Shown: positions 26,422-34,758, counted from the stretch's first letter. The stretch is DNA of 64,000 bases from Oscillospiraceae bacterium (GCA_024404815.1 JAKSPL010000001.1:62001-126000), one strand, 5' to 3'. The notes: a model not told the origin generated them from the sequence alone. A program made the numbers and translations.

Positions 26422-26537
26422 GACAAGAGGTACATATATCAGGACAACAGGTACATATTCGCTCCCAAGATGGATTTTTTGTGAACAAGATGCCATGTTG
26501 CAACGACAAGATGTACAAATACGCGACTGAAATGCCA
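26422..26537 (-). promoter_or_regulatory. Direct-repeat operator array with 21-bp period, copy B
   Basis: Six repeats in the same order as copy A: TGTACCTCTTGTC, TGTACCTGTTGTC, TCCATCTTGGG, TGGCATCTTGTTC, TGTACATCTTGTC and TGGCATTTCAGTC. Spacings are 21, 21, 20, 21 and 21 bp, identical to copy A. A seventh weak unit (CGGCATTTTGTTT) lies 20 bp further out but overlaps a terminator. Spacing conservation with divergent sequence between units points to selection on the units. Confidence 0.7.
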
Positions 26538-26552
26538 AGCTAAAAAACAAAA

Positions 26553-26593
26553 TGCCGAATCAGAACACATGATACCTGTGTTCTGATTCGGCA
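26553..26593 (-). terminator. Second of two tandem terminators after the SulP gene
   Basis: A 17-bp perfect stem (TGCCGAATCAGAACACA) followed on the minus strand by TTTTGTTTTTT. Confidence 0.75.
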
Positions 26594-26596
26594 CAT

Positions 26597-26639
26597 AAAA
26601 AACAGCAGTCAGGCTTTTGTCTGCCCGACTGCTGTTTTT
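26597..26639 (-). terminator. First of two tandem terminators after the SulP gene
   Basis: A stem of at least 13 bp (AAAAACAGCAGTC) with inner pairs and T runs, directly after the SulP stop. Confidence 0.8.
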
Positions 26640-26649
26640 ATAATTGTGT

Positions 26650-28380
26650 TCATTCTGTCTTTATGACAGCCATTTCAATCTGTACTGCGCGTTCCAGCGC
26701 GGTATCAATATGCGAACAGAAGTTATCCTGTCCGACAAGCTGTACCAGTCCCGCTTTTTCCATTGCACGCATCGGCTGTTCATTCACATGGGAAAAGACC
26801 ACTTGAATCTTGTCTTTCTGACACTGCTTGACAATGTCTTTCAGCAATTCCACACCTGACGCATCGACCGCAGGCACATCACGCATTCGAATCACAAGCA
26901 CCTTCAAATCGGTATCATGCAGCATATACTGAAACTTCTCGGATGCTGCAAAAAACATAGGGCCGTTGATCTCATATACACGCGTGTTGGTAGGGATTTT
27001 TTTCAGAGAGATATGGTCAGGATCGTTTTCTTCATCGTATTCCACCCATTCGCGCGTTTCTGTGACATCCGCCATACGCTTCATAAACAGCAGAGAAGTC
27101 AGAACCAGACCTGCACCGATCGCAACGACCAGATCAAACACAACGGTCAGAACGATCGTTGTCAGCAGTACCAGAATATCACTCTTGGGCGCGGTTTTCA
27201 TCATACTGCGGATATTCTTCCAGCCGCACATATTGTACGCAACGATAAACAGGATCGCCGCAATCGTCGGCATCGGAATCATAGATGCATACGGCATCAG
27301 CACGACCAGAATAATCAGCACAACAATGGAGTGCACGATACCTGCAATAGGGGTTCTGCCGCCGTTTTTGACGTTTGCGGCTGTACGGGCAATCGCGCCC
27401 GTTGCAGGAATACCGCCGAACAATGCAGAACCGATATTGGCAACACCCTGCGCGATCAGTTCCATATTGGAACGGTGTTTCGAACCGATCATACCGTCAG
27501 ATACAACACAAGAAAGCAGCGATTCTATCGCGGCAAGAACTGCGATCGTAAAGGCGTTCGGCAGCATAGCACGAACACGTGGAAAGGTCACGGACGGCAA
27601 TACAAATTTCGGCAGCGCATTCGAAATCGTATACAGGTCACCGATGGTGTTGACAGGAAATTTTGTCAGCTTAACAACCAGCGAACATACGATAACGGCA
27701 ATCAGCGAAGCAGGAATCTTATCCAGCTTTTTCGGCCAGAAAATCAAAATTGCCAGCGAAAGCAGTCCGATGGCAAATGCCTGCCAATGGAACGTTCCTG
27801 CACAGCGGACGATCTCCACCATCTTATCCACACTTTCGATCGGCGCATTTTGGAAGGTCAGTCCGAAGAAATCCTTGATCTGTCCAAGCACAATAGTGAC
27901 GGCGATGCCGAACGTAAAGCCTGCCGTGATCGTACTCGGGATAAATTTGATCAGTCTGCCCAAACGGCATACACCCATGACGATCATGAGAATGCCTGCC
28001 ATCACCGTGGAAAGAATCAGTCCATCCATGCCGTCGGCAGCCACGATGCCTGCAACGATGGTCGCAAACGCTGCGGTCGGACCTGCGATCTGCACACGGC
28101 TGCCGCCAAGCAGAGATACAAAAAATCCTGCGATCATCGCGGTGTACAGACCTTGTTCGGGATTCACTCCCGATGCCAGCGCGAGTGCGATCGACAGCGG
28201 CAGCGCAATGATCGCTACAATGATACCCGCAATGACATCCTGCACAAACTGCTTTGCAGAATACTGCTTCATGACAGAAAAAAGCTTCGGTTTCAGTTTA
28301 TCTGTCTTTGGTTTTTCCGAGATTTGTTCCATAAAATTTTCGCGTCCTGCAAGCCGCCCCGACAAGCCGCCGCATGACAC
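26650..28380 (-). CDS. SulP-family anion transporter with C-terminal STAS domain
   Basis: A 576-residue membrane protein with about 10-12 helices in the SLC26/SulP order. The first segment holds VIAGIIVAIIALPLSIALA, then GGSRVQIAGPTAAFATIV, and GIPATGAIARTAANVKNGG later. The C-terminal ~110 residues form a STAS domain with PAVDASGVELLKD, the phosphorylatable-serine region in anti-sigma antagonists. Substrates in this family are sulfate, bicarbonate or dicarboxylates; the sequence does not decide. A GTG at 28380 has a good AAAGGA site and gives MSCGGLSG. The ATG at 28332 (MEQISEK) is the alternative and looks more like relatives. Confidence 0.9.
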   Translation of the reverse strand: MSCGGLSGRLAGRENFMEQISEKPKTDKLKPKLFSVMKQYSAKQFVQDVIAGIIVAIIALPLSIALALASGVNPEQGLYTAMIAGFFVSLLGGSRVQIAGPTAAFATIVAGIVAADGMDGLILSTVMAGILMIVMGVCRLGRLIKFIPSTITAGFTFGIAVTIVLGQIKDFFGLTFQNAPIESVDKMVEIVRCAGTFHWQAFAIGLLSLAILIFWPKKLDKIPASLIAVIVCSLVVKLTKFPVNTIGDLYTISNALPKFVLPSVTFPRVRAMLPNAFTIAVLAAIESLLSCVVSDGMIGSKHRSNMELIAQGVANIGSALFGGIPATGAIARTAANVKNGGRTPIAGIVHSIVVLIILVVLMPYASMIPMPTIAAILFIVAYNMCGWKNIRSMMKTAPKSDILVLLTTIVLTVVFDLVVAIGAGLVLTSLLFMKRMADVTETREWVEYDEENDPDHISLKKIPTNTRVYEINGPMFFAASEKFQYMLHDTDLKVLVIRMRDVPAVDASGVELLKDIVKQCQKDKIQVVFSHVNEQPMRAMEKAGLVQLVGQDNFCSHIDTALERAVQIEMAVIKTE

Positions 28381-28501
28381 TCGATTCCTTTCTGCTTTTC
28401 ATTTTGATAATAAATATACACACAGCGGCGATCACGGCAATGTCGGGCTGCCGTCTGTATGCCGCTGTCTGAAATCGGATTCGTTTCATCACAGATTTTT
28501 T

Positions 28502-28530
28502 ATTATGCCACACTTCGCTTGAATTGTCAA
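28502..28530 (-). promoter_or_regulatory. Promoter of the SulP gene
   Basis: TTGACA, a 17-bp spacer and CATAAT, leaving a leader of ~115 nt. In the 640-bp gap 28381-29024 I see only this promoter and the one at 28939; no further gene is supported. Confidence 0.7.
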
Positions 28531-28938
28531 GGCTTTTTTCAGGATATCACGCGGCAGATGGCAGATGTCACACAATCATTTGACAAATCATCATGAACAG
28601 CGGAAAAAATAACGTGTCATTGCAAGAAAAACATCCAATTCATAAAACGTCTCACCGTCTGCCGTCGGAATGTCCTCGGAGAATTCCGCTTTCATGTTAT
28701 ATTTTCTGATTCTTACAAATCGCAACGGATTAATTCGGAATAGCTGAAAGCGATCAAAGGCAGAAATGAGAATAAGCGCAAATTGTATTTTTTTGCAAGC
28801 AGACACATTTGTTTTGCTTTATATTGCCTTTTCAAAATGTAAAAACGAGATGTACAGAAAACAAAAGGAATCACATGAAATCAGGAGCATACACCACATT
28901 TTTTACGTACCGGATTTCATATCCGTCATTTCTCGCCG

Positions 28939-28967
28939 TTGCAAATGTCTGTACTTGGGTGTATAAT
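28939..28967 (+). promoter_or_regulatory. Promoter of the zinc-ribbon protein gene
   Basis: TTGCAA, a 17-bp spacer and TATAAT, 57 bp before the start. Confidence 0.7.
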
Positions 28968-29024
28968 ATACATATACACGATTTCCCAATCAGCATACAA
29001 ATTCATTTACGGAGGAACGCTATC

Positions 29025-29441
29025 ATGATGACCTGTCCAAAATGCGGTGAAACTTTCTATATTATGAGCGACCACTGTCCCAAATGCAATGCGGAGATCT
29101 CGGCGGCAGACCGCAAAAAAAATGAAGAACTGGAAGCAGCACAGGCTGAAGAACGTTTTCAGGCTCGGCTTGAGATGTGCCGCAAAAACAGACCGCGCTT
29201 CTATTTCGGGTCAGGTTTCGGCATTGCTCTCTGCGTTTTCTTTCTGGGCATGGCATTTGCGGCTCCCAGCTGGCTTTGGATCATCGCGGCGATCCTCTCG
29301 TTCCTGTTGACGGTCGGCGTTGTCATCTTCTTTGGATTCATCAAACAAGGGGCGTTTTGCCCGTATTGCGGTGAGTGGATGCTTGCGAACAGACACCATC
29401 CCCTAGACTGTCCTTGGTGCAATAAAAGCCTGATGGACTGA
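29025..29441 (+). CDS. Zinc-ribbon membrane protein of unknown function
   Basis: A 138-residue protein starting at MMTCPKCGE, 8 bp after GGAGGA. An N-terminal zinc ribbon (CPKCGETFYIMSDHCPKC) is followed by a charged helix (~28-60). Then come two membrane helices (FGIALCVFFLGMAFAA and WIIAAILSFLLTVGVVIFF) and a second C-terminal CxxC pair set (CPYCGEW ... CPWCNKS). Both Cys clusters would face the cytoplasm. Such small zinc-ribbon membrane proteins are common in Clostridia without assigned function. It is monocistronic between its own promoter and a strong terminator. Confidence 0.82.
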   Translation: MMTCPKCGETFYIMSDHCPKCNAEISAADRKKNEELEAAQAEERFQARLEMCRKNRPRFYFGSGFGIALCVFFLGMAFAAPSWLWIIAAILSFLLTVGVVIFFGFIKQGAFCPYCGEWMLANRHHPLDCPWCNKSLMD

Positions 29442-29465
29442 AAGCCTCAATAGTGTCAATAATCG

Positions 29466-29495
29466 AAAACGGAGCGGCAAAAACCGCTCCGTTTT
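29466..29495. terminator. Bidirectional terminator
   Basis: AAAACGGAGCGG and CCGCTCCGTTTT form a perfect 12-bp stem between convergent genes. Confidence 0.85.
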
Positions 29496-29509
29496 GTTTG
29501 AAACACGTA

Positions 29510-30598
29510 TCAGTACAGATATTCGTATACGGTATATGTTAAAGCGTTGGTATCGCCCCGCATGAAGCGCGACGCTTTGCTTACATTGCCGTTTTCATCA
29601 TACTCATACTCATATCTGTCATCCGCATTTTGATCTTCTACTACGCCGTTATTGACGACCAGATTGTTAATGCAGGATCCCTCTGCATCATACACATATT
29701 CCAATCCGCTATTGGTCTGTTCGCCGTCCAGAACGAGATAAGTATGCGTCTTCAGCTTTCCATCGCTGTCAAATTCGTCCTGATATTCCGTGCGGACATT
29801 TCCATCCTCGTCATAATCCGTAAAATGGATCTTATTGCCGTTACTGTCATATTCGGAAACATGACCGACAGCATCTTCGGTTTTTCCTGCCCAGCGAACA
29901 TATTCCGTTTCCTTGGTTTTGACGCCGTTTGTATATTCCAATTCATAGATCATATGACGCGCATCGAAAGTACCGCTGATAATATTGCCTGCGTCATCAT
30001 ATTCATAGGCACCGCTGTTATCGACAAGATTGTTGATGTAATAGCCTTTGACAGGATTGCCTTCTGCATCTTTTTCATAGGAATAGGTTCTGTCCTCATC
30101 ATACTCACTATGATCGGTATATTTGTGTTTGCTGCCAATCAGCAGTCCGTTTGCATCGTATTCTTTGACGGTCGATTCCGTCATGCCGTTCCATGTTTCT
30201 TTGATCAGATTGCCATTGCCGTCATACTCATACTCTGTGACACCTACATATGCCGGTAACGACAAGTAATGCGGCATATTATCACCGTAGACTTCATCCA
30301 TCGTGATTTTGACGATTTTTCCATCGTTATTGTACAGTTCTTCGCAGCCTAACACATCTCCGTCAGTAGAATGGTAATAGGACGCTTTTCTTGTCACAAT
30401 GCCTTCTTTCAGGACCTCAGGTCTTTCTGCTGTATCTGCTTCGGCAGTATCGGTGGTTTCTGCATTGCTGTCAGAACTTTGTTCAGAAGTACTCGGAGTC
30501 TGTGTAACGTCTGCACCGGCATCCGACGGATTGCCGCCGCAGCCTGACAATGTGACGATCATAGCCGCTACACATAACATGGTAACCAATTTTTTCAT
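29510..30598 (-). CDS. Lipoprotein with YD/Rhs-like repeats
   Basis: A 362-residue lipoprotein starting MKKLVTMLCVAAM after GAGGAG; lipobox LSGC at ~19-22. A Ser/Thr/Glu-rich linker (~25-65) is followed by about ten short tyrosine-aspartate repeats. Examples are YEYDGNGNLIKETWNG, EYDANGLLIGSKHKY and EYDSNGNKIHFTDYDEDGN, the pattern of RHS/YD beta-strand repeats. It lacks the Rhs core and toxin domain and is far too short for an Rhs toxin. It is probably a surface-exposed sugar- or wall-binding protein. This role is inferred only from repeat type. Confidence 0.8.
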   Translation of the reverse strand: MKKLVTMLCVAAMIVTLSGCGGNPSDAGADVTQTPSTSEQSSDSNAETTDTAEADTAERPEVLKEGIVTRKASYYHSTDGDVLGCEELYNNDGKIVKITMDEVYGDNMPHYLSLPAYVGVTEYEYDGNGNLIKETWNGMTESTVKEYDANGLLIGSKHKYTDHSEYDEDRTYSYEKDAEGNPVKGYYINNLVDNSGAYEYDDAGNIISGTFDARHMIYELEYTNGVKTKETEYVRWAGKTEDAVGHVSEYDSNGNKIHFTDYDEDGNVRTEYQDEFDSDGKLKTHTYLVLDGEQTNSGLEYVYDAEGSCINNLVVNNGVVEDQNADDRYEYEYDENGNVSKASRFMRGDTNALTYTVYEYLY

Positions 30599-30677
30599 TC
30601 TATTTCTCCTCAATCAAAAAAAATTTGTACGGCTTCGCCGTACATCTATCTGCCATTCTCTCAAACAGTCATTCTGC

Positions 30678-30706
30678 ATTATAGCATCCTACGCAGTATT
30701 TGTCAA
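30678..30706 (-). promoter_or_regulatory. Promoter of the YD-repeat lipoprotein gene
   Basis: TTGACA, a 17-bp spacer and TATAAT, a consensus match, 80 bp before the start. In the gap 30599-30954 I see this promoter, the GNAT promoter and nothing else. Confidence 0.8.
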
Positions 30707-30840
30707 GAAACTATCCCCCACGTTCACACGATAACGGCATATACTTTATAAATCATTCTTCAAGTGCAATTCTTTCTGTGGCATCTGCTGTCGGAACAGA
30801 ACATACAGCAAACCCGACACTTTTTCTATATGGAAAACAC

Positions 30841-30869
30841 TTGACAAATGACCATTAGACCGCTACAAT
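30841..30869 (+). promoter_or_regulatory. Promoter of the GNAT gene
   Basis: TTGACA, a 17-bp spacer and TACAAT. The in-frame ATG at 30874 lies at about the transcription start and is therefore unlikely to be used. Confidence 0.75.
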
Positions 30870-30954
30870 AAGAATGGATGATCAGGCAGTCTATAACACA
30901 CAGTCAGCGGCAAAATATGACATAATCCGACAGAAATGCAAATGGAGCGAAAAA

Positions 30955-31428
30955 ATGATTGAAACACAGCGATTAAAAATCTACGCAGCTACGGAAGAAC
31001 AGATGGAGATATGGATTGCGGCGCAAACAATCGATGTTCTGAAAACAGCTTACACAGAAATGCTGGATGGCTGTCTGGCACACCCTGACCAATGGGAATG
31101 GTATGCGATTTGGATGATCGAACTGAAAGACGGCACTCATATAGGAGAACTGTGCTTCAAGGGCATTGATGCATTCGGTTCGGCTGAAATCGGATATGGC
31201 ATTGCCGACGATTATCAGGGACAAGGTTTTGCAACAGAAGCTGTCAACGCCGCTGCGGCATGGGCTTTCCGACAAAATGCGGTCAACTCTGTGACGGCAG
31301 AAGTGGACAAGGACAATATCGCCTCTATCAGAGTTCTCGAAAAATCAGGTTTTGTTTTGACCGAAAAAATCGGAGAAGAAGGTCCGATTTACAGGAAAGA
31401 AAAGACGGATTCCGAAAAATCTGAATAA
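30955..31428 (+). CDS. GNAT-family N-acetyltransferase
   Basis: A 157-residue acetyltransferase starting MIETQRLKIYAAT, 7 bp after a GGAG site. The acetyl-CoA-binding motif A is visible as GIADDYQGQGFATEA, and motif B as NIASIRVLEKSGF, in the RimJ/RimL-like subgroup. It would transfer acetyl from acetyl-CoA to an amine, either a protein N-terminus or a small molecule; the target is unknown. It is a single gene between its own promoter and a bidirectional terminator. Confidence 0.88.
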   Translation: MIETQRLKIYAATEEQMEIWIAAQTIDVLKTAYTEMLDGCLAHPDQWEWYAIWMIELKDGTHIGELCFKGIDAFGSAEIGYGIADDYQGQGFATEAVNAAAAWAFRQNAVNSVTAEVDKDNIASIRVLEKSGFVLTEKIGEEGPIYRKEKTDSEKSE

Positions 31429-31436
31429 CGCAACAG

Positions 31437-31472
31437 AAAAGCCGAACAGAAATACAAATCTGTTCGGCTTTT
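31437..31472. terminator. Bidirectional terminator
   Basis: AAAAGCCGAACAGA and TCTGTTCGGCTTTT form a perfect 14-bp stem between convergent genes. Confidence 0.85.
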
Positions 31473-31518
31473 CTTGATGACTACAAAAAGTCATACGATG
31501 TTATTTCTGTGGAAGCCC

Positions 31519-32010
31519 TTAGTCATCCGCATTTTCTTCAGCATTAAGGCGCGTGAGTTGGGCAAGATAGCGTTTTACTGCCAGTTCATTCATCACAATA
31601 TTCAGCAGGAAAACGACCACAAATGAAATCAAAGCCGCCTTCCATGTGTCCGAGAAATCATGCGATGCCAGATAATCCAACAGTCCGCACACCAAACTAA
31701 ACGCAAAGGCTTCTGCTGCATACAGCCCGAAACGCTTCATGCGGTCCTGCGGTGCTGCACTGAGTTGGATGCCGAAAATGCGCGGCAGATTTGCAACATT
31801 GTTTGCACGGTTGTTGAGATAGATGCAGAGCGCCATAATGCCGAGCAGCACCAGCTCCGGCACAGCAAGCGCACCGTGGATGCCGCACCAGATAATACGG
31901 ACGACAACATATATGAATGCCGCCGCACCGCAAAGTGCCAGCCCATTGGTGGCGACAAGTCCGACGCGCTCATCCGGTTTTTGCAGGGTGGGTATGGTTC
32001 TTTTCTCCAT
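31519..32010 (-). CDS. Small membrane protein paired with an XRE regulator
   Basis: A 163-residue protein starting MEKRTIPTLQKPDERVG after AGGAG. It has four hydrophobic segments: LCGAAAFIYVVVRIIW, LVLLGIMALCIYL, AFAFSLVCGLLDYL and ALISFVVVFLLNIVM. It follows the XRE gene by 13 bp. This YozG-like-XRE plus four-helix membrane protein pair is common in Clostridia (DUF6773-like). Its function is not established; an anti-regulator or stress-sensing role would be speculation. Confidence 0.8.
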   Translation of the reverse strand: MEKRTIPTLQKPDERVGLVATNGLALCGAAAFIYVVVRIIWCGIHGALAVPELVLLGIMALCIYLNNRANNVANLPRIFGIQLSAAPQDRMKRFGLYAAEAFAFSLVCGLLDYLASHDFSDTWKAALISFVVVFLLNIVMNELAVKRYLAQLTRLNAEENADD

Positions 32011-32023
32011 GAGATACTCCTTT

Positions 32024-32242
32024 CTATTCGTGTGAATCCCGATCCTGCGGCTCGATCCAGAATAGATCGTTGAGGGTTTTGCCGAGTGCATCACAAATTG
32101 CAATGCAGAGATTCAGTGTGGGATTATAGTTGCCGGATTCGATCATGCCGATCGTCTGCCTTGTGACTCCGACAGCATTTGCCAATGCTTCCTGATTCAT
32201 GTCGCATTCCATGCGTGCAATTTTCATTTTCTTATTTTTCAT
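32024..32242 (-). CDS. XRE-family transcriptional regulator (short, YozG/Cro-like)
   Basis: A 72-residue protein made almost only of a helix-turn-helix: residues ~6-60 include MNQEALANAVGVTRQTIGMI and YNPTLNLCIAICDALGKTLN. This is the pattern of stand-alone Cro/XRE regulators, which dimerise to bind short palindromes. It is preceded by AAAGGAGG at 10 bp spacing and a consensus promoter, and is co-transcribed with the small membrane protein gene. It is likely autoregulatory; its regulon is unknown. Confidence 0.9.
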   Translation of the reverse strand: MKNKKMKIARMECDMNQEALANAVGVTRQTIGMIESGNYNPTLNLCIAICDALGKTLNDLFWIEPQDRDSHE

Positions 32243-32270
32243 GGGATGCGTTCCTCCTTTCGATGTTCTT

Positions 32271-32299
32271 ATTATACACCATATCTTTCATAATGTCAA
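32271..32299 (-). promoter_or_regulatory. Promoter of the XRE-membrane protein pair
   Basis: Perfect TTGACA and TATAAT with a 17-bp spacer. Confidence 0.85.
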
Positions 32300-32340
32300 G
32301 TATATTTTGCATTTTGTTCTATATATTTTTCTTTTACTAT

Positions 32341-32379
32341 AAAAAGAAGTCCCCATCGGCAAAGAAACCGATGGGGGCT
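32341..32379 (-). terminator. Terminator of the ECF sigma operon
   Basis: The stem CCCCATCGG/CCGATGGGG with an 8-nt loop is followed by CTTCTTTTT on the minus strand. Confidence 0.75.
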
Positions 32380-32385
32380 TGCACG

Positions 32386-33705
32386 TTATTTGGTCAAATC
32401 ATAATACTCGGGGGAAATCGCAGGAACAAAACGGTGGCAATACTCTTTCTTTCCGTCAGCGATATTGCCGGTTTCCACAGTGAAACGGTAACACGGAATC
32501 CACTTGCGGCCTTCCTCAGTATCATATGTGATATATTTCAGATTTGTCCACACAGGTGTTTCGTTTTTGAGCGTTGCAGCTGCTTCCTCCGCAGAAATGA
32601 GCGGGTAATTGCCGATTGTCGATTGGATCGGCAGGCTCGAAGGATAGTTGAGCCGATCAATCGTTCCCAACGATGACATATCAACAGACACGAAACCCTG
32701 AGAATAGTACAACAGCGCTTCCTGCGGATCTACACTGTCACAATACGCCTCGTAGATTTGTCCTCTGCTCTTATCTGCATCCAAATAGATGGGATACCAG
32801 ATACAATGTGGGTCATAGCTTCCAAAGAAACCCTTGTATTTATCAATCGCAGCGTTAAAAACCGCTTGTTCCTGTTCGTCCGTGACCGAACCGTCCGGAT
32901 TTGTTGTCACAGGCACTTTTCGCAGTTCTGAATTCTCATCTGCTGTCATGGACAGACCGATATATCCGGAATCCAGCACATAAATATACATACCGTTCAG
33001 ATAAGCATTCACCGAAGTACATTCACCATTCATCCGCGTTTCAGTCTCCACACTCCCGTCCTGAGGAGTATTATACCAGTACTTGATCTGTTGAATTTCT
33101 TCGCCCATGTTTGCCGCAATCTCCCGTGCACGGGTTTCCATTTGATCGACAGACCATTTCTGTTCGGCATACTGATAAACAGGCAGCGTTGATGATGCCA
33201 GATTGGTGAAATTCGGTTCGTCTTTATAAAACAGATCCAGCGATTCTGCGGCATAGAAAGCAAAATCATCAATACTGTCCATATTGAAAGTGGGCGAGCT
33301 GAGTTCCAAATGCGGCAGGTTTTCGGTACTCGTATTTTCCGTCTGCTGTTCGGAAGCCGCTGTGGTCTTGCTTTCTGCTTTGGTGGAAACGGTTGTTGTG
33401 GTTGTAGACTTGGTATTAGCCGTACCCTGAACAAAAGTCGTTCCGTACAGGACATTCGTATTCTCTGTTGTCGTTGTGTCCTGTGTTGTTACTGTTGCCT
33501 GTGTGGTCGTCGCACCTTCATGACCAACCATTTCCTCAGTACCGCCCTGTCGGAAAAGCATAACCGCACCGAAAATCAGTACCGCACACGCCACCGCACC
33601 CAGGGATGCCGAAACCGTCATAGAGATATGGCGCGGATGTTCGGATTCCACCAAAAGCTTTTCGTCTGTATAACCGATCATTTCAGATAATGTTTCTTTT
33701 TTCAT
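32386..33705 (-). CDS. Membrane protein, probable anti-sigma/sensor partner of the ECF sigma factor
   Basis: A 439-residue protein starting MKKETLSEMIGYTDEKLL; this ATG is 9 bp from AAAGGAGG, whereas the upstream ATG is only 3 bp away. A cytoplasmic head of ~28 residues is followed by one transmembrane helix (~29-50, ASLGAVACAVLIFGAVMLF). A Thr/Ser-rich linker (~60-125) comes next, then a large extracytoplasmic domain with no motif I know. The topology and position directly after an ECF sigma gene match anti-sigma factors of the RsgI type. I see no carbohydrate-binding module and no zinc anti-sigma motif. The anti-sigma role is therefore inferred from context. Confidence 0.78.
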   Translation of the reverse strand: MKKETLSEMIGYTDEKLLVESEHPRHISMTVSASLGAVACAVLIFGAVMLFRQGGTEEMVGHEGATTTQATVTTQDTTTTENTNVLYGTTFVQGTANTKSTTTTTVSTKAESKTTAASEQQTENTSTENLPHLELSSPTFNMDSIDDFAFYAAESLDLFYKDEPNFTNLASSTLPVYQYAEQKWSVDQMETRAREIAANMGEEIQQIKYWYNTPQDGSVETETRMNGECTSVNAYLNGMYIYVLDSGYIGLSMTADENSELRKVPVTTNPDGSVTDEQEQAVFNAAIDKYKGFFGSYDPHCIWYPIYLDADKSRGQIYEAYCDSVDPQEALLYYSQGFVSVDMSSLGTIDRLNYPSSLPIQSTIGNYPLISAEEAAATLKNETPVWTNLKYITYDTEEGRKWIPCYRFTVETGNIADGKKEYCHRFVPAISPEYYDLTK

Positions 33706-33721
33706 TGTCATTGACCTCCTT

Positions 33722-34276
33722 TTAATAATAACCCTGCTCCGTCAGAAATGTACGAAGCTTTTTGCGTGTACGCGAGAGAATCATCAGCACATTTGAGTTT
33801 TTCTCGTGGTAACGGTCAGCAATATCATCAATTTCCTCTGCATAGAAATACCGCCGCAGGAAAATACCGCGGTCGCGTCTGGAAAGTTTGCGGAGAAATG
33901 TATTGATACATTCTTCCATCGCACGCGCGTCGATCTCCGACTCAACGTTGTCGTTTCCTGACACGCAGTCCGCAAGTTCTTCGATCGTGTCAGCAAACAC
34001 ACAGCTTCGTTTTTCTGCATTCCGTGCACGGAGTCTGTCAAGTGCAAGGTTCCGCGTGATCTTTGCAAGAAAAGTCTTCAGGCAAAGGGGAATCTGCGGC
34101 GGAATGCTGTTCCATGCACGAAGCCATGTGTCATTGCAGCACTCCTCTGCATCCTCGGGGTTGTCAAGAAGTTTTCGCGCGATCGCACCGCAATAGCTGC
34201 CATATTGTGTACCGATGTCTGCAAGTACCGATTCGTCGCGATTCTGAAATTTCATAATGTAGTCTGCATCAGTCAT
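33722..34276 (-). CDS. ECF-type RNA polymerase sigma factor
   Basis: A 184-residue sigma-70-family protein. Region 2 (~20-90) contains DAEECCNDTWLRAWNSIPP and KTFLAKITRNLALDRLRARN. Region 4 (~125-180) contains LSRRDRGIFLRRYFYAEEID and a helix-turn-helix. The ATG at 34276 is preceded by GAGGTG. It leads a two-gene operon with a membrane protein 16 bp downstream, consistent with membrane-controlled sigma release. Target promoters cannot be deduced here; its own promoter looks sigma-A-like. Confidence 0.9.
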   Translation of the reverse strand: MTDADYIMKFQNRDESVLADIGTQYGSYCGAIARKLLDNPEDAEECCNDTWLRAWNSIPPQIPLCLKTFLAKITRNLALDRLRARNAEKRSCVFADTIEELADCVSGNDNVESEIDARAMEECINTFLRKLSRRDRGIFLRRYFYAEEIDDIADRYHEKNSNVLMILSRTRKKLRTFLTEQGYY

Positions 34277-34389
34277 ATTTTCACCTCAATAGTTTTTATC
34301 AGGAATCCCTTCACTCTACCAGACGGATTCTTTTCGGATTTCTAACACGTTCTGCAAAAAAATTTTTCTGAACGCCGCACTTTGGAATC

Positions 34390-34418
34390 AGTATACCATA
34401 TTTTCTACGTTTCTGCAA
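34390..34418 (-). promoter_or_regulatory. Promoter of the ECF sigma operon
   Basis: TTGCAG, a 17-bp spacer and TATACT, about 115 bp before the sigma start. Confidence 0.6.
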
Positions 34419-34540
34419 GAAAAAGCTGCTTTTGTACCACACACATTTTTTTGCATTCAATTATAAAAATGGCAAGAGAAACCATGCAAACTGATTATTT
34501 CTGCCCATATGAAACATACTGATATAAAAGGAGTGGGTGC

Positions 34541-34753
34541 ATGGAGATAGACAATCATCAAGACCGCGGCTATATCGAAGTCTGGCTGACAAATGCGGAA
34601 CAAAAGACGATCAACCGAAAAGAGATCGCAAACCGGCTGCTTGCCGAAGAAGGTCACCTCCATAAATGTCAGATCGTATGCTTTCTGTCCGGGTCAGACA
34701 ATTTGTATGACAACTTAGAGAATCTGCTGACCTCAAATGTGAAGCCGCGATAA
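34541..34753 (+). CDS. Small hypothetical protein beside the recombinase
   Basis: A 70-residue protein with a strong AAAAGGAG site 7 bp before its ATG. The C-terminal half reads CQIVCFLSGSDNLYDNLENL, and the N-terminal half IEVWLTNAEQKT. From memory, short proteins with a similar YxEVWLTxAE ... VFLSGxxDL pattern occur next to serine recombinases in Clostridia, but I cannot confirm this here. A terminator separates it from the recombinase gene. Its function is unknown. Confidence 0.65.
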   Translation: MEIDNHQDRGYIEVWLTNAEQKTINRKEIANRLLAEEGHLHKCQIVCFLSGSDNLYDNLENLLTSNVKPR

Positions 34754-34758
34754 AATCG

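Noticed and set aside
28298..28513. 71-codon minus-strand frame in the SulP leader
   Set aside because: Overlaps the SulP start and has no supporting features beyond length.
26917..28522. Two long plus-strand frames opposite the SulP gene
   Set aside because: Both are reverse-strand shadows of a clear SulP transporter; their composition (rich in Arg, His, Ser) is typical of antisense translation.
28591..28806. 71-codon minus-strand frame in the SulP to zinc-ribbon gap
   Set aside because: No ribosome site, no motif, and no promoter; it may be chance or a remnant.
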